Shown here: one piece after another, positions 63,247-64,000 of the stretch
How positions within the stretch are numbered: position 1 is the first letter of the stretch
Layout of the letters: every line of letters begins with the position of its first letter
NCBI RefSeq assembly: GCF_033659955.1
Contig: NZ_JARUJP010000009.1
Span: 1-64,000, forward strand
Origin: Clostridium_AM tanneri
GTDB lineage: Bacteria > Bacillota > Clostridia > Clostridiales > Clostridiaceae
Reading direction: 5' to 3'
DNA length: 64,000 nucleotides
The notes under the pieces: generated by a model
Database searches by the model: none
The model's input: only the letters and a program-made list of their open reading frames with translations
What the model was told of the DNA's origin: nothing
Translations under genes and position numbers: made by a program

Positions 63247-64000
63247 ATGTTTAAAAATCATAATTGGCTGCCCTATATATCAGCTACAACTACATCTTTA
63301 ATATTCGGTTTAAGCTTTCTTTTTTCTAAAAAGGCATTAAATGTGGCATCTCCTTTTAGCCTGCTATCTTTTAGGTTTCTAGCGGCTTTTTCAGTAATGA
63401 CTATTCTTGTGCTGCTTAAGGTTGTGAAAGTTGATTACAGAAATAAACCTGTGAAAAACTTGTTTTTTCTCGCACTAATGCAGCCAGTAATTTATTTTAT
63501 ATTTGAGACCTATGGTATTAAATTCTCATCCTCCTCTTTAGCTGGAGTTATGATAGCCCTTATACCTGTAATTGTTACAATAATGGCATCTTACTTTCTT
63601 AAAGAGAGAGCTTCCAAAGCTCAGTTTGCATTTATATCTATATCCGTTGCAGGTGTTGGTTTCATTGCCTTTATGAACAGTACTGATTCTGGCAGTACAA
63701 GTATTTTGGGAATAGTTCTACTTATAATTACTGTAATATCAGCTGCTGCCTTTAATATAATGTCAAGAAAACTTTCTTCAAGCTTTACACCTATGGAAAT
63801 AACCTATTTTATGATGGGTTTAGGTGCTATAGTCTTTAATGGAGTATTGATTATTAATCATGCTATTTATGGTACTCTTCTAGATTACTTTAAGCCTCTG
63901 CATAATAAGGATTTCATTATTTCTATTACTTATTTAGGGATTCTGTCCTCTGTTATAGCTTTCTTACTAGTTAACTTTACACTGTCAAAGATAGAGGCAT
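63247..64000 (+). CDS. EamA/DMT-family permease, partial
   Basis: Runs off the window end after about 251 codons. The start (ATG after CGGAGGACG) opens MFKNHNWLPYISATTTSLIF and the visible part holds about eight membrane helices with the EamA repeat (SSLAGVMIALIPVIVTIMASYFL). A drug/metabolite exporter; substrate unknown. Confidence 0.85.
   Translation, partial: MFKNHNWLPYISATTTSLIFGLSFLFSKKALNVASPFSLLSFRFLAAFSVMTILVLLKVVKVDYRNKPVKNLFFLALMQPVIYFIFETYGIKFSSSSLAGVMIALIPVIVTIMASYFLKERASKAQFAFISISVAGVGFIAFMNSTDSGSTSILGIVLLIITVISAAAFNIMSRKLSSSFTPMEITYFMMGLGAIVFNGVLIINHAIYGTLLDYFKPLHNKDFIISITYLGILSSVIAFLLVNFTLSKIEA

Noticed and set aside
1..64000. CRISPR arrays, prophage, integrase or complete insertion sequences
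   Set aside because: No regularly spaced direct repeats, and no integrase, capsid, terminase or transposase reading frame was seen.

Overview
The window is low-GC DNA with short intergenic spacers, strong AGGAGG-type ribosome binding sites, several TTG/GTG starts and a gene content typical of an anaerobic, spore-forming Firmicute, most likely Clostridium sensu stricto. Pointers are an iron alcohol dehydrogenase of the butanol dehydrogenase type, a YyaC-type sporulation protein, many ferredoxins, FeoB, a glutaminyl-tRNA synthetase, and a probable selenoprotein gene. I see no prophage, CRISPR array, rRNA operon or intact transposase.

Region by region: 1-2.5 kb holds an alcohol dehydrogenase and a TerC-family membrane protein under a yybP-ykoY (manganese) riboswitch. 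2.6-6.6 kb is a fructose operon (fruR-fruK-fruA, minus strand) with a promoter overlapped by 10-bp repeats. 7.4-17.8 kb is the most unusual block: an eight-gene minus-strand operon encoding a B3/B4 (PheRS-like) protein, a large protein with SAP-like segments, a protein kinase fused to a Ppx/GppA-like domain, a PIN-kinase-zinc ribbon fusion, a TerY-like vWA protein, a PP2C phosphatase, a pyruvate-kinase-like protein without the C-terminal domain, and a second PIN-zinc ribbon protein. It contains the vWA/PP2C/kinase triad known from tellurium-resistance-type (Ter) stress systems, joined here to predicted RNA-acting and phosphoryl-transfer proteins.

18-26 kb carries a proline-rich protein, an M29 aminopeptidase, a Suv3-like helicase, and an amino-acid ABC importer with an M20 amidohydrolase; the importer promoter is covered by a perfect dyad resembling ARG boxes. 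26-38 kb is mixed housekeeping and membrane functions (MBL hydrolase, TspO, ferredoxin, ClC, tRNA-Gly, YyaC, hemerythrin, GlnRS, YitT) and holds two inverted copies of a structured repeat resembling an IS200/IS605-derived end or RNA. 38.9-43 kb is a 1366-residue SF1 helicase with a restriction-endonuclease-like C-terminus. 43-54 kb has RNase Z, small regulators, BirA, dipeptidases, a YhaM-like nuclease, an orphan MotB-like protein, a HesB/IscA-like selenoprotein with an in-frame TGA, and a ferredoxin divergent from a Crp/Fnr regulator. 54-64 kb has an orphan sensor kinase, a soluble chemoreceptor, an MFS exporter, a FeoB whose GTPase motifs are degraded, a membrane protease with a cytoplasmic FHA domain, and the start of a DMT-family permease that runs off the end.

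The likely theme linking the main operon is reversible protein phosphorylation (two kinases, one PP2C phosphatase, a vWA scaffold) controlling RNA- or tRNA-directed effectors (two PIN domains, B3/B4). This is inference from domain content and gene order.
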